Assembly: GCA_017979445.1 (NCBI GenBank)
Contig: CM030719.1
Span: forward strand, 24,481,996 to 24,545,995
DNA: 64,000 nucleotides
Source: Akebia trifoliata
Lineage: Eukaryota > Streptophyta > Magnoliopsida > Ranunculales > Lardizabalaceae
Reading direction: 5' to 3'
The position numbers and the translations under genes were made by a program. Shown here piece after piece: positions 1 to 10,753 of the stretch; the stretch's first letter is position 1, and the number at the start of each line of letters is the position of its first letter. The notes under the pieces were generated by a model. The model had not been told where the DNA came from. It ran no database searches and saw only the letters and a program-made list of their open reading frames with translations.

Positions 1-1144
1 TTCTAATACAAAGAAGAAGATATGCGTATTGATCAGTGGTATATTTTATTAGGTTTGAATTTTAGACTCTGAATTATTTTAATCTTAGAACAGATATGGG
101 TGGCATGTTTTCATGGGTTGCATATCGTTCTCTTACAACATAAATTTTTTTTTTTTTTGGTAGCGTGGTTTATATTATTACTTTAGTAAAAAGTTGAAAA
201 TTGAAACTTGGATGCAGTGCATGGTTTAGTGCCTTGTTTTTTGTGCAAATCTTGAGCAATTGTAGTGTTCTGATTATTTTTATTGTATTTATGGGATAAC
301 AGATCTCTTCTTGTATATTGTTCAAACCTAATTTGGTTGTCTGAAAGTAAAATATAGGAAATCTAGTCAGATGAAATAGCTGTTCAAGTGACCAAAACAG
401 TTTAAATATTTTAATAATGCAGTGTTCACATAAGATTCTGATTTCTTTATATATAGCTTTTTGTGTGTATGTGATTGTTTTTCTGCTGAATGGAGTCATT
501 CTCGTAAGGAGTAACATCATGTTATTATAAGTGAAAGGAATTTGACGCAAACGATTGTAAGAATATGGCACATACTTTAATGTATTTGTGTTGTTTCCAC
601 TATCTTGCAAACATGTGTGGTTGAGTCTTTCTATTTAAACTATTTTTCTCCTGGAGTATGGCATTCCCTAGATATGACTTCTGATTACTATTTTTAATGA
701 ACCTCATTGGCATCTAAGAAGATACCATTTTGGGTGCTTTAGCTGGACACTACGATTAATTGATTACCATATCAGTTGGGGTCGCAGAATATTTGTAGAT
801 AGTGGTAGTTGTGGAGGTCATCAACTTGGTGCTATTATTTCAATAGGATTATTTACTATCTGTTCCATGTCATGCATCTGTTGTGAATATTGTATATTGA
901 GCTTCTGATGTTATCTAAGTTCTTATTCGTTTGAAATGCTATATTTGACATCTCATATGAGTACTGCTTTAATTTCATTATGTTCTATGTTTTGGGGGAG
1001 AGCCAATATGACAACATACTGGTATGGCATAATCATGTCTTGGGGCTTGGTTGAATTACAGAATCTCAGCCGAGTTGTATGAAGTCTGATTCCCACTAGA
1101 TGTATGATCCTATCATTTTAAAATACTAGGAAGAGGTTACGAGT

Positions 1145-1480
1145 ATGAATCAGGCAGAAGTTTTATTATGTTTGATGCTTAGCTCTGAATTATATTAATA
1201 TTAGAATAATATAAATATGAATATTTTAGATGGGCGGTGTATTGTTTTCTTATACACATCTTCATTTTAAAACGTGGCGAATATTCATGTAGTTGAAAGT
1301 TGAAATTTGGATGTAATGGATAGTTTAGAATCTTGGTTTAATTATAAAGTTTTTGTGAAGGCTTGCACGTGAAAAATATTTTATGGAATTGGTTTGCATC
1401 AATGAGCTCCTCCGGCGTCTTGAGGTTTGGTTGAATTACAAAGTATCAGCTAGTTATTTGAAGTCTCATTTGTAATAGAC
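1145..1480. repeat. Diverged internal copy of the terminal repeat plus a repeated block
   Basis: About 1145-1350 repeats, with many substitutions, the order of sequence seen at 30-240 (the tract around TAGCTCTGAATTATATTAAT, then the TTGAAAGTTGAAATTTGGATG tract). A separate block containing GGTTTGGTTGAATTACA occurs at about 1035-1110 and again at about 1420-1480. I see no coding signal in 285-2050 apart from this internal duplication. Confidence 0.45.
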
Positions 1481-2051
1481 TAATCCATTCGATTCTGGTT
1501 GTTGAGGCAGAGAGGAAAAACATGGATTTCTTAGGAATCACCATGTCTTTTGTCTGGGGCCGTTTGAGGGTTGGGACCACCATTCCTTAGGAATCCAGGA
1601 GATGAAACGACCTATATTTTTTTTTTGGTAGGTAAAACGACTTATCTTTGCTGGTAGTGGTGTCCTCAGCGTCCTCAGAGAGGGTATTAGACGATGGATC
1701 TCATCCCTCCATGCATGTTGTCGATGTACATCACATGCAAAACACTAAGCTAGGTCGTTCATGACTCGTGGGCACAAATGCAGTTACATAAGCTTGTGTG
1801 ATCCAACATGCTAACTACTAGTTTAGTTAGATAATAAATAGGGAATTTTGTTTTGATTTTTACGTGTTTGGAGCACAAACACAATGGAAATGGTTATGTT
1901 TTGTATTTGTCTGAATCTGAAAATATTACCATTGGGGTTTCTTTTCTACAAGTATGATGCAATTATGCAGAGCTGGCAAATCTTATTTAGTTGGGCCAAG
2001 AGGAATGTTCTTGTTGTTGGCAACCCCAAGAAATTGAATTAATAGCCCACC

Positions 2052-2149
2052 AAGACTTGACAGATGTTGAGCATATAAACAGGAAGGTTTCTGAGGAGAT
2101 GTTTGACAGCATTATTCGTGAAGTAGATGAAGAAGTTGGAGTACTCTAA
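2052..2149 (+). pseudogene. Short open fragment with a coding-like C-terminus, unidentified
   Basis: An open stretch ending at the TAA at 2147-2149 reads as an acidic, helical-looking tail containing VSEEMFDSIIREVDEEVGVL. It is preceded in frame by stops at about 2040. The composition is more protein-like than its surroundings, but I do not recognise the family and cannot see a clear acceptor site. It could be a captured last exon or chance. Confidence 0.2.
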
Positions 2150-2551
2150 GCACTCTCTGGTTAATTTACATGACTCATTTTAAATTGTGTATATTTTCTA
2201 GTAATACATTGAAAAATTAAATCTGCAGTAGTCTACTATTGATGTTGAATTATTGAACTTTCGAATACAGAGCAATCCTGTCTTTATTGGCATAGCAACA
2301 TCATTAGACACATTAAGATGGAAAAAACTATATTTATTTGTTGATGAATTAGATTTATTTGACACCATGTATTAGTTTTTGGACACTTGTGCATGTGTCC
2401 ATGTTGTTACAAAGATGAAAGTTTTCTCCCATTTCTCTTTTACTTTCCATATTTTGAACGGCCAATATAATTTGTACTAAAGGACATGCATTTGAATGGT
2501 GCGTGTCTGGGTAAAATTACCCAAACAGTTTAAAGGTGACAAGCTCCTTAC

Positions 2552-2715
2552 CTAAAAAGGTTATGATACTCTATAACCATATCTGCAAGATAATAGTGAG
2601 TTGCTTTGCAATCCCCTGAAAGTATTTGAGTGCGTTTGTCGACCCATCTAATGATTTCACCAGCCTTGTGAACGTATTGAGTAGACATGCTGTTGGCAAG
2701 GGCCAAGGTGACATA
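2552..2715 (-). pseudogene. Internal exon fragment of an unidentified plant gene
   Basis: On the minus strand, a pyrimidine-rich tract ending CTGCAG is followed by 164 bases open in one frame and then a canonical donor AG/GTAAGG at 2546-2551. The translation (about 54 residues) has normal protein composition, with the segments GEIIRWVDKRTQILSGD and HYYLADMVIEYHNLF. Acceptor, donor and an uninterrupted frame together make a real exon likely. I do not recognise the parent gene. It lies alone between the inverted repeats, so I infer a captured fragment rather than a working gene. Confidence 0.5.
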
Positions 2716-3378
2716 CTGCAGACAATTGGCTATTAAATGCAGCGATCATCGTGGAAGGTTTATCCCCACTCCAACCGACCTAGCAATGTTTTTCTACAAA
2801 TTTATCTTCAGGGTTCGTTCGATCATACACTTTAAAATTAAAAAAGGCCTTATGGTTTGGTTTAAGAATGATGTGCCAACTCCCAACTCCTTTCCATAAA
2901 ACTACAAAAATGGACATTGATTGGTGAAAATGGACATCAACCCACACGCATGGGTGCACACATGCGCACAAAAGGGCCTCAAATTCAATTGTTGGAATTC
3001 ACCTATCAGTCTGGCTTTTGTAGTGCAGTTCCATTGGGTGGAGCCAACATTGACAGCTAATTAACCCAAAAGGTGTACATGCATGGGTCCTAGGATTTAA
3101 TTACACAAGGATTAATCAACCAACCTATATGCTAACACCCTTACATGTCCACCACATGGAACCATCTCCAACACAGATTACCCCACACAAGCAAACAGAT
3201 GAACTTGAACTTCCATCTCAAACTCTACATAGAATAAAATCAATTCTACTTTGTTTCTTCCTTTCATGACAGTTTGAATCCGACCCAAAAACAGGATGTA
3301 GCTGGCTTCGATATCTAAAGTCAAAACTGAAAATTACAAAATAAAATATGAAAATCTAACCATTCATACTAAACATCA

Positions 3379-3530
3379 TTATAAAGTTGATACAACTTGA
3401 TTGATAAAAGAGGGGAGAAAGGCCACTACAATCATCACTATCTTCTTCCACTTCTTCCCAATGCCACCAACAGGCTTCAAGGAGCCCAAGTTCTGACCAT
3501 GTGAGGCTCCATCTTCGACCATCTCCACAT
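3379..3530 (-). pseudogene. Possible captured last exon, unidentified
   Basis: On the minus strand an acceptor-like tract ending TTATTGTAACAG precedes 152 bases that stay open to a TAA at 3379-3381. The product would be about 50 residues, with GGIGKKWKKIVMIVVAFLPS, a basic stretch followed by a hydrophobic one as in a tail anchor. The family is not recognised. It lies upstream of the exon at 2552-2715 on the same strand but ends in a stop, so the two are not simply joined. Confidence 0.25.
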
Positions 3531-4019
3531 CTGTTACAATAAAGTTTTACGAGGTTAAGGTTTAAATCCCTGAAAGATGAAGATGCTAACAGAAGTGGAG
3601 GTTATGACTGAAATATAATAGCATGTGAATTCCATTTTCAGTATGACTGAAATAAACACCTCAAAATAGTAATAGAAACCAAGCAAACCATAGCAGCACA
3701 CTCATACAAAGCCAACCAACACATTCATACAAAGCCAACCAATAAAAATAATCAGAACACTACAATTGCTCAAGATTTGCACAAAAAACAAGGCACTAAA
3801 CCATGCATTTCATCCAATTTTTAAATTTTCAACTTTTAACTAAAGTAATAATATAAACCACACTACCAAAAAAAATTGATTTCGTAAGAGAACGATACGC
3901 AACCCATGAAAACATGCCACCCATATCTGTTCTAAGATTAAAATAATTCAGAATCTAAAATTCAAACCTAATAAAATATACCACTGATCAATATGCATAT
4001 CTTCTTCTTTGTATTAGAA

Positions 4020-4490
4020 AACAGAACTCCTTCACAAAATCCATCCGAGTTTTTGGAAACCCATGGATTGAATGTCATTGTAGCATTGAATAAATATATA
4101 TACATCAAAACTTACAATTAATGTCTACTTGATTTCGTTTATTTATTTTTAATTAGATCAATGAGCTGGAATATAATATTTGAATTCTACATATTAAATA
4201 GCAATTAGAAAACAAATTGAAGTTGAACCACTAAATAATTTTCAAAACTAAAGAAGCTTTGATGTTAAGTGAGGTGGCGTATCGCAAATTGGTGGTGCAA
4301 GAAGCTTAGATCTCAGTGAATTTTAGCTTTCTAGGTAAAATTAATTCTATAAAGTCGCAACATTGAAATATAATCTAAACACAGGCACACAGGTAGAACT
4401 CAGAAGCCATTAAAATTTTCGAAAATCCCCAAATTATTTACTTAATAATAAACTAATCTACAACATTTTAAACCTATAACTCACAAGGAA
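4020..4490. other. AT-rich spacer, nothing identified
   Basis: This stretch between the first inverted-repeat element and the purine-rich tract has stop codons in all frames, and I found no repeat or RNA signature in it. Confidence 0.5.
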
Positions 4491-4745
4491 CTTCTTCCAA
4501 CTCATAAGGAACTCATAAGAGAGATTTCTTTTGTCTAGGGCCTTCTTCCAACTCACAAGGAACTCATAAGAGAGAGAGTGTTGCAGCGAGCAAACGAGAG
4601 AGAGGGAAGAAGTTGCAGCGAGAGAGAGAGAGAGGGGGAATGGACTTGCAACGAAAGAGAGAGAGGGTGAGAGAGAGAATGAGAGAGCAAGAGCGAGATC
4701 TCTGAGAACGAGCGTGAGAGAGAAGGTTCTGTCAAGAGAGAGTTC
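4491..4745. repeat. Imperfect 51-bp tandem duplication followed by a (GA)-rich tract
   Basis: A unit containing CTTCTTCCAACTCA and GGAACTCATAAGAGAGA occurs at about 4491-4525 and again at about 4542-4578. It runs into an irregular GAGAGA-rich stretch to about 4740. Long open frames here (Ser/Leu-rich on the minus strand) are a by-product of the low-complexity sequence. Confidence 0.6.
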
Positions 4746-4810
4746 CCACTCTTTGTTTTTTTGAATCAATTTTAACATACACAGGGAGGACGCACTAATT
4801 ATTGAAAACT

Positions 4811-4950
4811 ATAAGGATGGCGTTGTAACTAACGTATAACTTATAAGTTATACGTTAAATGTGCGAGACCGTCCGATCTCTTCATATCCAACGGTAGCAA
4901 ATTGTTTGCCAAAATGTTTGTTACGTGGTAGGGCGCCGAACGCCATCCTT
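4811..4950. repeat. Relic arm related to the neighbouring 4949-5957 element
   Basis: The tract AAGGATGGCGTTGTAA ... TATAACTTA ... ATATCCAACGGT ... GAACGCCATCC parallels, in opposite orientation, the arm of the element to its right. Its own ends (AAGGATGGCGTT and AACGCCATCCTT) are complementary, giving a 140-bp palindrome-bounded piece. I infer an older arm of the same family. Confidence 0.4.
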
Positions 4951-5957
4951 ATGGGAGGCGTTCGGATGCCTCTGTTTTAACAGTCGTTTTAACAAAAGAA
5001 CCTCGACTGTTGGATATATAACGATTGGATGGTCGAGATTGCTGATTGCGTTTAAGTTATAATTTATGACTTTTTACAGAGCCATCCCTTGTTTTTGTGA
5101 TTATTAGTACCACCTCCCTGGCACAATTACAACAACAGAGAGAGTTCTTCTCGTCTCCTCTCAATCTCTCTCTCTCGCTCGCTCGCTCGCTCGCTGTGCT
5201 GAAACCCTCTCTCTCTCTCTCTCTCTCCGTTGAAATCCTCATGGTGACTCCAAGCCCACTTCGATGCCTCCAGCTAGTGTGATGACCAGGCTCATTTGGT
5301 TCTACTTCGTATCAGACGCTGGTCTTGGGATGGCCATGTTCAATCTTGGTATGGTTCTGATCTTAAACTTGAGAGTATCGTTTGGTTCTACTTCGTATTT
5401 GCTTGTATTTATTTTTTCAAGATCCGACGGTTAAACTTAAAACACTAGATCAAATCGAAGGGAATACAAATAAAATTGAAAACTTACAAGTACCATTACA
5501 AGATTTATGTGGCTCGACAGTGCTTACGGCCACAGATGAGATGATAGTAGTTGTATTTAACAGGTACTGCTGTCATGGCTGCAACCTCTATTGTAGTTGG
5601 ATTGACCTCTATTGTAGTTGGATTGTGTGGTGTACTTCTTTTAAATTGGAGATGAAGCCTTTCTTTTGATTTTTTCATTTCAGTGTAAGCATGATTTATG
5701 AGAGAGAGATCGAGAGAGTTCGAGGGTTTCAAAGAGAGAGAGATCGAGAGGAGACGAGAAGAACTCTCTCTCTTGTTGTAATTGTGCCAGGGAGGTGGCA
5801 CTAATAATCACAAAAACGAGGGATGGCGCTGTAAAAAGTCATAAATTATAACTTAAACGCAATCAGCAATCTCGACCATCCAATCGTTATATATCCAACG
5901 GTCGAGGTTCTTTTGTTAAAACGACTGTTAAAACAGAGGCATCCGAACGCCTCCCTA
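4949..5957. mobile_element. Small DNA transposon with ~210-bp terminal inverted repeats
   Basis: The left arm (4949 to about 5169, beginning GGGAGGCGTTCGGATGCCTC) is nearly the exact reverse complement of about 5739-5957 (ending GAACGCCTCCC). The inner parts of both arms run into CT/GA-rich tracts. The roughly 570-bp interior has a 17-base repeat TTGGTTCTACTTCGTAT (5297, 5382) and a 20-bp tandem duplication at about 5588-5627. No transposase is visible. The right end abuts a (TA)n tract. The superfamily cannot be fixed from the termini alone. Confidence 0.6.
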
Positions 5958-5965
5958 TATATATA

Positions 5966-6345
5966 GGGTCCCGTTCCCCACCCTAAGCTCTACCCTACAC
6001 TTTAACAAACGTGTTTTGTCTTACATGGGTTATAAGTTTTGGAATAGACTGATTTTTGGTGAGGATGATCTCTATGGTGAGGAGAGCATCCTCATCAAAA
6101 ATCAGCCCATTCAAAAACTTCTAACTCATCAAAAATGGTTTACAAAAAATGGACGGTCCACAATTTTTCAACTTGTAAACATAAGGCTAAAAATTTCGGA
6201 ATGGGCTGATTTTTGATGAGGATGATCTTTTAACCGTAGAGATCATTCTTACCAAAAATCAGCCCATTCCAAACCTTCTAACCCATGTAGGACAAAACAC
6301 GTTTGTTAAAGTGTAGGGTAAAGCTTAGGGTCTTGAACATTTCCC
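5966..6345. mobile_element. Double-hairpin MITE, unit A
   Basis: The unit is bounded on both sides by TATATA tracts (5955-5965, 6346-6355). The outer inverted repeat is about 65 bp (GGGTCCCGTT ... CTACACTTTAACAAACGTG) and ends at TACATGGGT. Inside are two separate stem-loops, each built on GCTGATTTTTGGTGAGGATG and its complement, separated by a spacer containing ATGGACGGTCCA. It encodes no protein. Confidence 0.75.
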
Positions 6346-6355
6346 ATATATATAT

Positions 6356-6551
6356 GGGTCCCGTCCAGCAACAAACATTTTGGCAAAACATTTTTCAAAA
6401 CATGGGTTAGAGGTTTTGGAATGGACTGATTTTTGGTGAGGATGATCTCTACGGTGAGGAGATCATCCTCACCAAAAATCAGCCCATTCCAAAACTTCTA
6501 GCCCCAGTTTACAAGTTGAAAAATCATGGACCGTCCATTTTTTGTAAACAT
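6356..6551. mobile_element. Double-hairpin MITE, unit B (3' half missing)
   Basis: The left outer repeat is of the AGCAACAAACATTTTGGC type, followed by one complete hairpin and the GGACCGTCC spacer. The sequence then breaks off at about 6550, where unit C begins. Either unit C inserted here or the second half was deleted. Confidence 0.6.
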
Positions 6552-6903
6552 AGGGAAATGTTCAGCAACAAACATTTTGGCAAATTTTTTTTCAAAACAT
6601 GGGTCAGAGGTTTTGGTATGGGCTGATTTTTGGTGAGGATGATCTCTACGGTGAGGAGATCATCATCACCAAAAATCAGCCCATTCCAAATTTTCTAACC
6701 CCATCAAAAATGGTTTACAAAAAATGGATGGTCCACGAGTTTTCAACTTGTAAACTGGGGCTAGAAGTTTTGGAATGGGCTGATTTTTGGTGAGGATGAT
6801 CTCCTCACCGTAGAGATCATCCTCACAAAAAATCAGCCCATTCCAAAACCTCTAACCCAAGTTTTGAAAAATGTTTTGTCAAAATGTTTATTGCTGAACG
6901 GGA

Positions 6904-6906
<3 letters not shown>
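6552..6906. mobile_element. Double-hairpin MITE, unit C
   Basis: A complete unit, from GGGAAATGTTCAGCAACAAA to TTGCTGAACGGGACTC, with two hairpins around a GGATGGTCC spacer. It is followed by a 30-base (AT)n tract (6907-6936). The outer repeat type is shared with unit B rather than unit A. Confidence 0.75.

Positions 6907-6936
<30 letters not shown>
6907..6936. repeat. (AT)n microsatellite
   Basis: Fifteen AT dinucleotides adjoin the right end of MITE unit C. Confidence 0.9.
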
Positions 6937-6939
<3 letters not shown>

Positions 6940-7600
6940 TTTTGATAAGCAAGTATCCCTGAAGAGAGTGGACTAGCCCGTATTAGGGCTTTGCGTAGTC
7001 ATAGACCATGGTCCTTTCAAAGGACTAGTTCCATGGCACTGTGTATCAAACTTTGGTAGTTTTGTTAATGATTATTGTGACCATTAGATTTGAGTTTTTT
7101 AATTCAATGTCTAAAGATAAGCAATCAATCAATTATTTTTAATGCACATCCATCATCATAGCTGGGCTGCCAAATATGACAAGTGGCATTTTTGAGGTGT
7201 GGTATAGGGACTTTAGCATTCATAAACGTTGATGCAGGACAATAGGTATGACTCCATTATAGTATCATTGATTGGAGCAATATAATCAATTCTATTGTGG
7301 GCAACTTAGTTTCATTTTCATCTTCATTCTTGTCAAGGGAAGCCAAAAAAATGTGTAATTTGAACCACTTACATACATTAAATGTTGAAAAAGAAAACAT
7401 TGAATAGGGCCCTACCTCTTGAATGGAGTTTACCGATCTATCAAGGATATTATTGAGAGATAAGTTGGATAGTATTGGCCGCCCCTATCCTTTTAACTTA
7501 TTGGGACTCAGGTCAACTGGTTGTTCCATGAGAAAAATCCAAAATTATTTATCAAACATTTATGAGGTCCATTTGTCGACAATAAATTTCAACAAATCTA
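6937..7600. repeat. Diverged repeat shared with about 29580-29905; part also shared with 25250-25350
   Basis: The stretch at about 7347-7440 (AATGTGTAATTTGAACCAC ... TGAATGGAGTTTA) is the same sequence as the tail fused to the Athila relic at 25250-25350. A more diverged version with the same order of words (GAACCACCTACATTA, CCTACCTCTTGAATAGAGG, GGGCCCCAATCCTTT) is at about 29770-29900. It has no coding capacity that I recognise. I infer a dispersed non-coding repeat. Confidence 0.45.
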
Positions 7601-7706
7601 TCTTGGGATTCAAGAAATAAGATCGCAAATGATTTTATTGATTTTGATGAAAGAAAATACAGATCTCAATGTTATCATCTGATTAACAATCAAGTACAAG
7701 AAGATG

Positions 7707-8105
7707 ACGTATGTAGATTTTCTTCTCTCCGGATTTCACGTTTTATCGGTTGAGAAATTTTTTTTAACTTTTGAAGAATGGCATTTGAGCTCGATCTTTT
7801 GTATAGGTTTGTGTAGCTTTTCTTCTTTTTAGACTTCACACTTTATCAGTTAAGAAGGATTTGTTGGCTTATGAAAAATGACTTTTAAACTTAATCTTTT
7901 ATAGAGACTCATATATATTTTCTTCTCTTCGGACTTTGCATTTTATCGATTGAAAATGATTTGTTGACTTTTAAATAAGGATTTTTGAGTTTGATTTTTT
8001 GTGGAGGTTTATGTAGATTTTCTTATCTCCAGAATTCGTCCTTTATCTACTAAGAATGATTTCTTGGTTTTCGAGAAAGGGCTTGATGCTTAATCTTCTC
8101 TTTAA
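7707..8105. repeat. Four-copy degenerate tandem repeat, ~97-bp period
   Basis: Copies start near 7711, 7810, 7910 and 8010. Each has the order GTAGATTTTCTTCTCTCCGG - TTTATCGGTTGAGAA - TTGACTTTTGAAGAATGG - GAGCTTGATCTTTTGT - AGGTTT, with about 70-80% identity between copies by eye. No open frame runs through all copies. Confidence 0.7.
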
Positions 8106-8596
8106 TCAGAATCCAGATCTCTAAAGAACTTTGCTTTATCTTTAGAGGAGGGCTTGAGAGCTTCTTCTTTTCTAGAGCTCTCAAACCCTCTTCTAGAGGG
8201 AGAGCTTCAGATCCTCTCTCAATGAGAGAGGCTTTGGTATTTATAGATTTAATGATAATTTAGTTTTCCAATTACGCCTTAATTTAAAGAGCTTTGATTG
8301 GCTAGTTTAAGAGCTAAACTTGTCTAAATCCAATTTTAGGGATTCTATAGATTGTTATTGGGCCAAACTCATTTGTTTGGGTATAAGGCCCAATATTTAA
8401 TATGTAGGTCACTTGAATTTGTTGGATTATGGGCTTTATCTGCGAAAGCTCCAAACCTAAGTTTGAAGGAAGCATGTTCCCAGTTATAGGACTCAATTTG
8501 GATGCGAGGCTCATTTATAATTTTAGGGATTTTAATTTATAAAATTTGTAAAGGCTTCCTCCAAATTTCGGTGCCTACACCATCAATAGAGACATC
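8106..8596. other. Spacer with a GAGAG palindromic patch; no gene seen
   Basis: At about 8150-8235, runs such as GAGAGCTTCTTCTTTTCTAG and CCTCTCTCAATGAGAGAGG form local hairpins. The rest is AT-rich without recognisable features. Confidence 0.4.
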
Positions 8597-9721
8597 CCAA
8601 GAAGCTTCCATCTTGAGGTTTGTCTTAAATTAGTTCTTTGATTTTGTTGCTTGACCTTGTGTTACATTGTTCCTAATTTGGATTCACTATTCACACTCTA
8701 GAATAAACCCGATTATACAGGTTGAGGATGTATAGGTCATTTATAATAGTCTCAAAGGAGAAGACCTATGTCAAGGGGGGCATGCTATCTATTCGAATAT
8801 AGGGATAATGAGCTAAACCCAAAGAGTCGTGATAATCTGGCTTAGGCACGTGGCATACTCAATCAACACTTCTGATGTGTCAAGCTAAAAAATCGTAGAT
8901 CTTATCTCCTTGGGATACAAAACAGCACCTTTTTATGGAGAATTGTATCCCTAGGAGAGCAGAACAAAGTTCGGATTAGCGAAAGATCAATTCAATAAAT
9001 TCAAACAAATTCAAAATAATTTTGCGAAAATTGTAGCAAATTTTCAAAGAATTTTATAAAATATTGAAATAATTCAGAGAATTTGGTGACTATGTATTAG
9101 TAACATAAACATGTTTTGCTATTTTCCACGAACTAAGTACAAATCTAACTATGAATCAATTTGGAATTCGGTGTAGTATTAGTGAATCCGATTGCACATG
9201 TTTAGACAATCTAAGTTACTGGGCAAAAGTTGGAGGTATTTATATAGAAAGAGAGCTGCTGCTACTGTTAGACAAATAAGTGAATGATTGAGAATAAGTA
9301 AAAGTTGGGGTGCCCCATCGAAGCTCTCTTATTTTTTTCGCTAGGTTTTTGATCTTTAGGTTTAAGATTTTATATGAGCCTAATCATAATTTTAACTAGT
9401 CCTGGAATTGTTTGAATGAGTGTTATAATGTTTTGTAATGCTGAAATTATAATTTGAGTCAAACCTTTGCGATGTTTAATGACCATGTTTTAATTTCTAA
9501 CTGGCGTGTGAAATTTGGGGTGCCAATAGTAGAATTTGGGGTGCGTTCTATAGACAACCTTCTATCAGGGTGAGTCGTTAAGTAATTTTCTTTCGTACTC
9601 TAAACCAATCTGAAGTCCTTGAGATTCACACTAGAAACCAAGACCACATCCAATGGTCTAGATCTCATAGAGAATGATCCCAGCACTTATGGCTTATGGG
9701 AGGAGTGATGATGCATGTTCG

Positions 9722-9722
9722 G

Positions 9723-9778
<56 letters not shown>
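9722..9778. repeat. (CT)n(CA)n compound microsatellite
   Basis: About 19 CT units are followed by about 10 CA units. The paralogous site at 31989-32023 is much shorter. Confidence 0.9.
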
Positions 9779-9780
<2 letters not shown>

Positions 9781-10099
9781 TACATAAATATACCATTAAA
9801 CATAGATTTGTGTAATGTGATGAGAAGTTACAGTCTCTACAAGCAAGCACATTACATAAAGAAGATCTCTCACAAGTATTGCTAGGGCAGACGTTTCTTA
9901 TGAAGAAGATCTCTCACAACTGCTAGCTATGCTAGTTTCTTATCATACATGACCATCACATAAAACACAAAGATAGAACCATGAAGAAGATCCTTCACTA
10001 CAACTGTTAAGGCAGCAAAACATTACTTAGATATAAAACACAAAGATAAAACAGCATTACGAGGACCTCTTCTTATTCTTCTCCATATCATCAACAAAG

Positions 10100-10309
10100 T
10101 CAGTGTGGATGAATGAAAGATGGAGGGTGATGACGATGAGGTGGTGGTGGTGGATGTAGATGGGGTTTGGGCTTAAATGGTTTTGGTGGTTTGGGCTTAA
10201 ATGGTGGAAATTTTGGAATAAAACGATCAGCTAAAATTGGGGTGGTTAGAGTCATTGCCACCACCCCAAGGAGCAGCACCACTAAGTGTAGGAGTACTGA
10301 AAACTTCAT
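10100..10309 (-). CDS. Small secreted proline/lysine/histidine-rich peptide, copy 1
   Basis: A 69-residue protein. Residues 1-27 form a classical signal peptide (MKFS, then a leucine/valine core LLHLVVLLLGVVAM, then TLTTPILA), with likely cleavage before DRF. The mature part is short and basic: PKFPPFKPKPPKPFKPKP, then a His/Pro tail (HPPPPPHRHHPP). This resembles plant cell-wall proline-rich or extensin-like small proteins in composition; I do not recognise a named family. The start is supported by a TATA box 61 bases upstream, a short leader ending AAGCATC, and conservation of both in the paralogue at 32346-32552. Expected location is the apoplast or cell wall (inference). Confidence 0.75.
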   Translation of the reverse strand: MKFSVLLHLVVLLLGVVAMTLTTPILADRFIPKFPPFKPKPPKPFKPKPHLHPPPPPHRHHPPSFIHPH

Positions 10310-10369
10310 GATGCTTCAATGGTGAAAACTTGGAACAAGTGTGATATCTATAGGTTTCAGTGGGTGGCC

Positions 10370-10376
10370 TTTTATA
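10370..10376 (-). promoter_or_regulatory. TATA box of the proline-rich peptide gene, copy 1
   Basis: TATAAAA on the minus strand, in the context CCCTTATAAAAGG, lies 61 bases upstream of the ATG. The same box at the same distance precedes the paralogue. Confidence 0.6.
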
Positions 10377-10753
10377 AGGGAGTCGGATCTCTATTATCTT
10401 GACACGTGTAAATATCAGGACTACTTTAGCAAATTTGTTAATTTTGCTAAAAAAAGAAAAGAGGACCATTTTAGATGTAGACTGAAACCTCCAATATTGA
10501 ATATTTAGTGGATAAGTTTCTAAAGGGTGGGGCACTTTAGCCCCAGTTTATCAATAATGGGGTTGGACCCTTATTATCTTAGAGACATGTAGATATCAGG
10601 ACCACTTTAGCAAATTCGGTAATTTAGCACAAAAAACCAAAAAAAAAAGAAAAAGGACACTGAAACCTCCAATATTGAATATTTAGTAAGATCTGTCTTT
10701 TTTTTTTTTTTTTTTAATTATTGTGGATAATTTTCTAAAGGGAGGGCCGGCCC

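Larger units (their letters stand above)
1..4019. mobile_element. Element with ~285-bp terminal inverted repeats and apparent exon fragments (MULE/Pack-MULE-like?)
   Basis: Bases 1-285 are matched, as reverse complement, by about 3735-4019, with the outermost shared bases TTCTAATAC / GTATTAGAA. The arms are roughly 95% alike by eye and are separated by 3.4 kb. A diverged direct copy of the left arm lies at about 1145-1350. The interior holds splice-bounded protein-like pieces (see 2552-2715 and 3379-3530) but no transposase. Long inverted repeats with captured exons are typical of Mutator-like Pack-MULEs; that class is inference, because the left target-site duplication falls outside the window. 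The arm may extend further left than base 1. Confidence 0.5.

Noticed and set aside
170..610. 146-residue minus-strand frame in the left inverted repeat region
   Set aside because: AT-rich composition (Ile, Asn, Lys, Leu), no recognisable motif, and it spans the boundary of the terminal repeat.
4458..5801. Ser/Leu- or Glu/Arg-rich open frames around 4458-4778, 5057-5282 and 5505-5801
   Set aside because: Products of GA/CT low-complexity DNA and terminal inverted repeats, with no domain or conservation.
5966..6906. CRISPR-like array of direct repeats
   Set aside because: The repeats are inverted hairpins in a plant genome with variable termini and no regular spacers.
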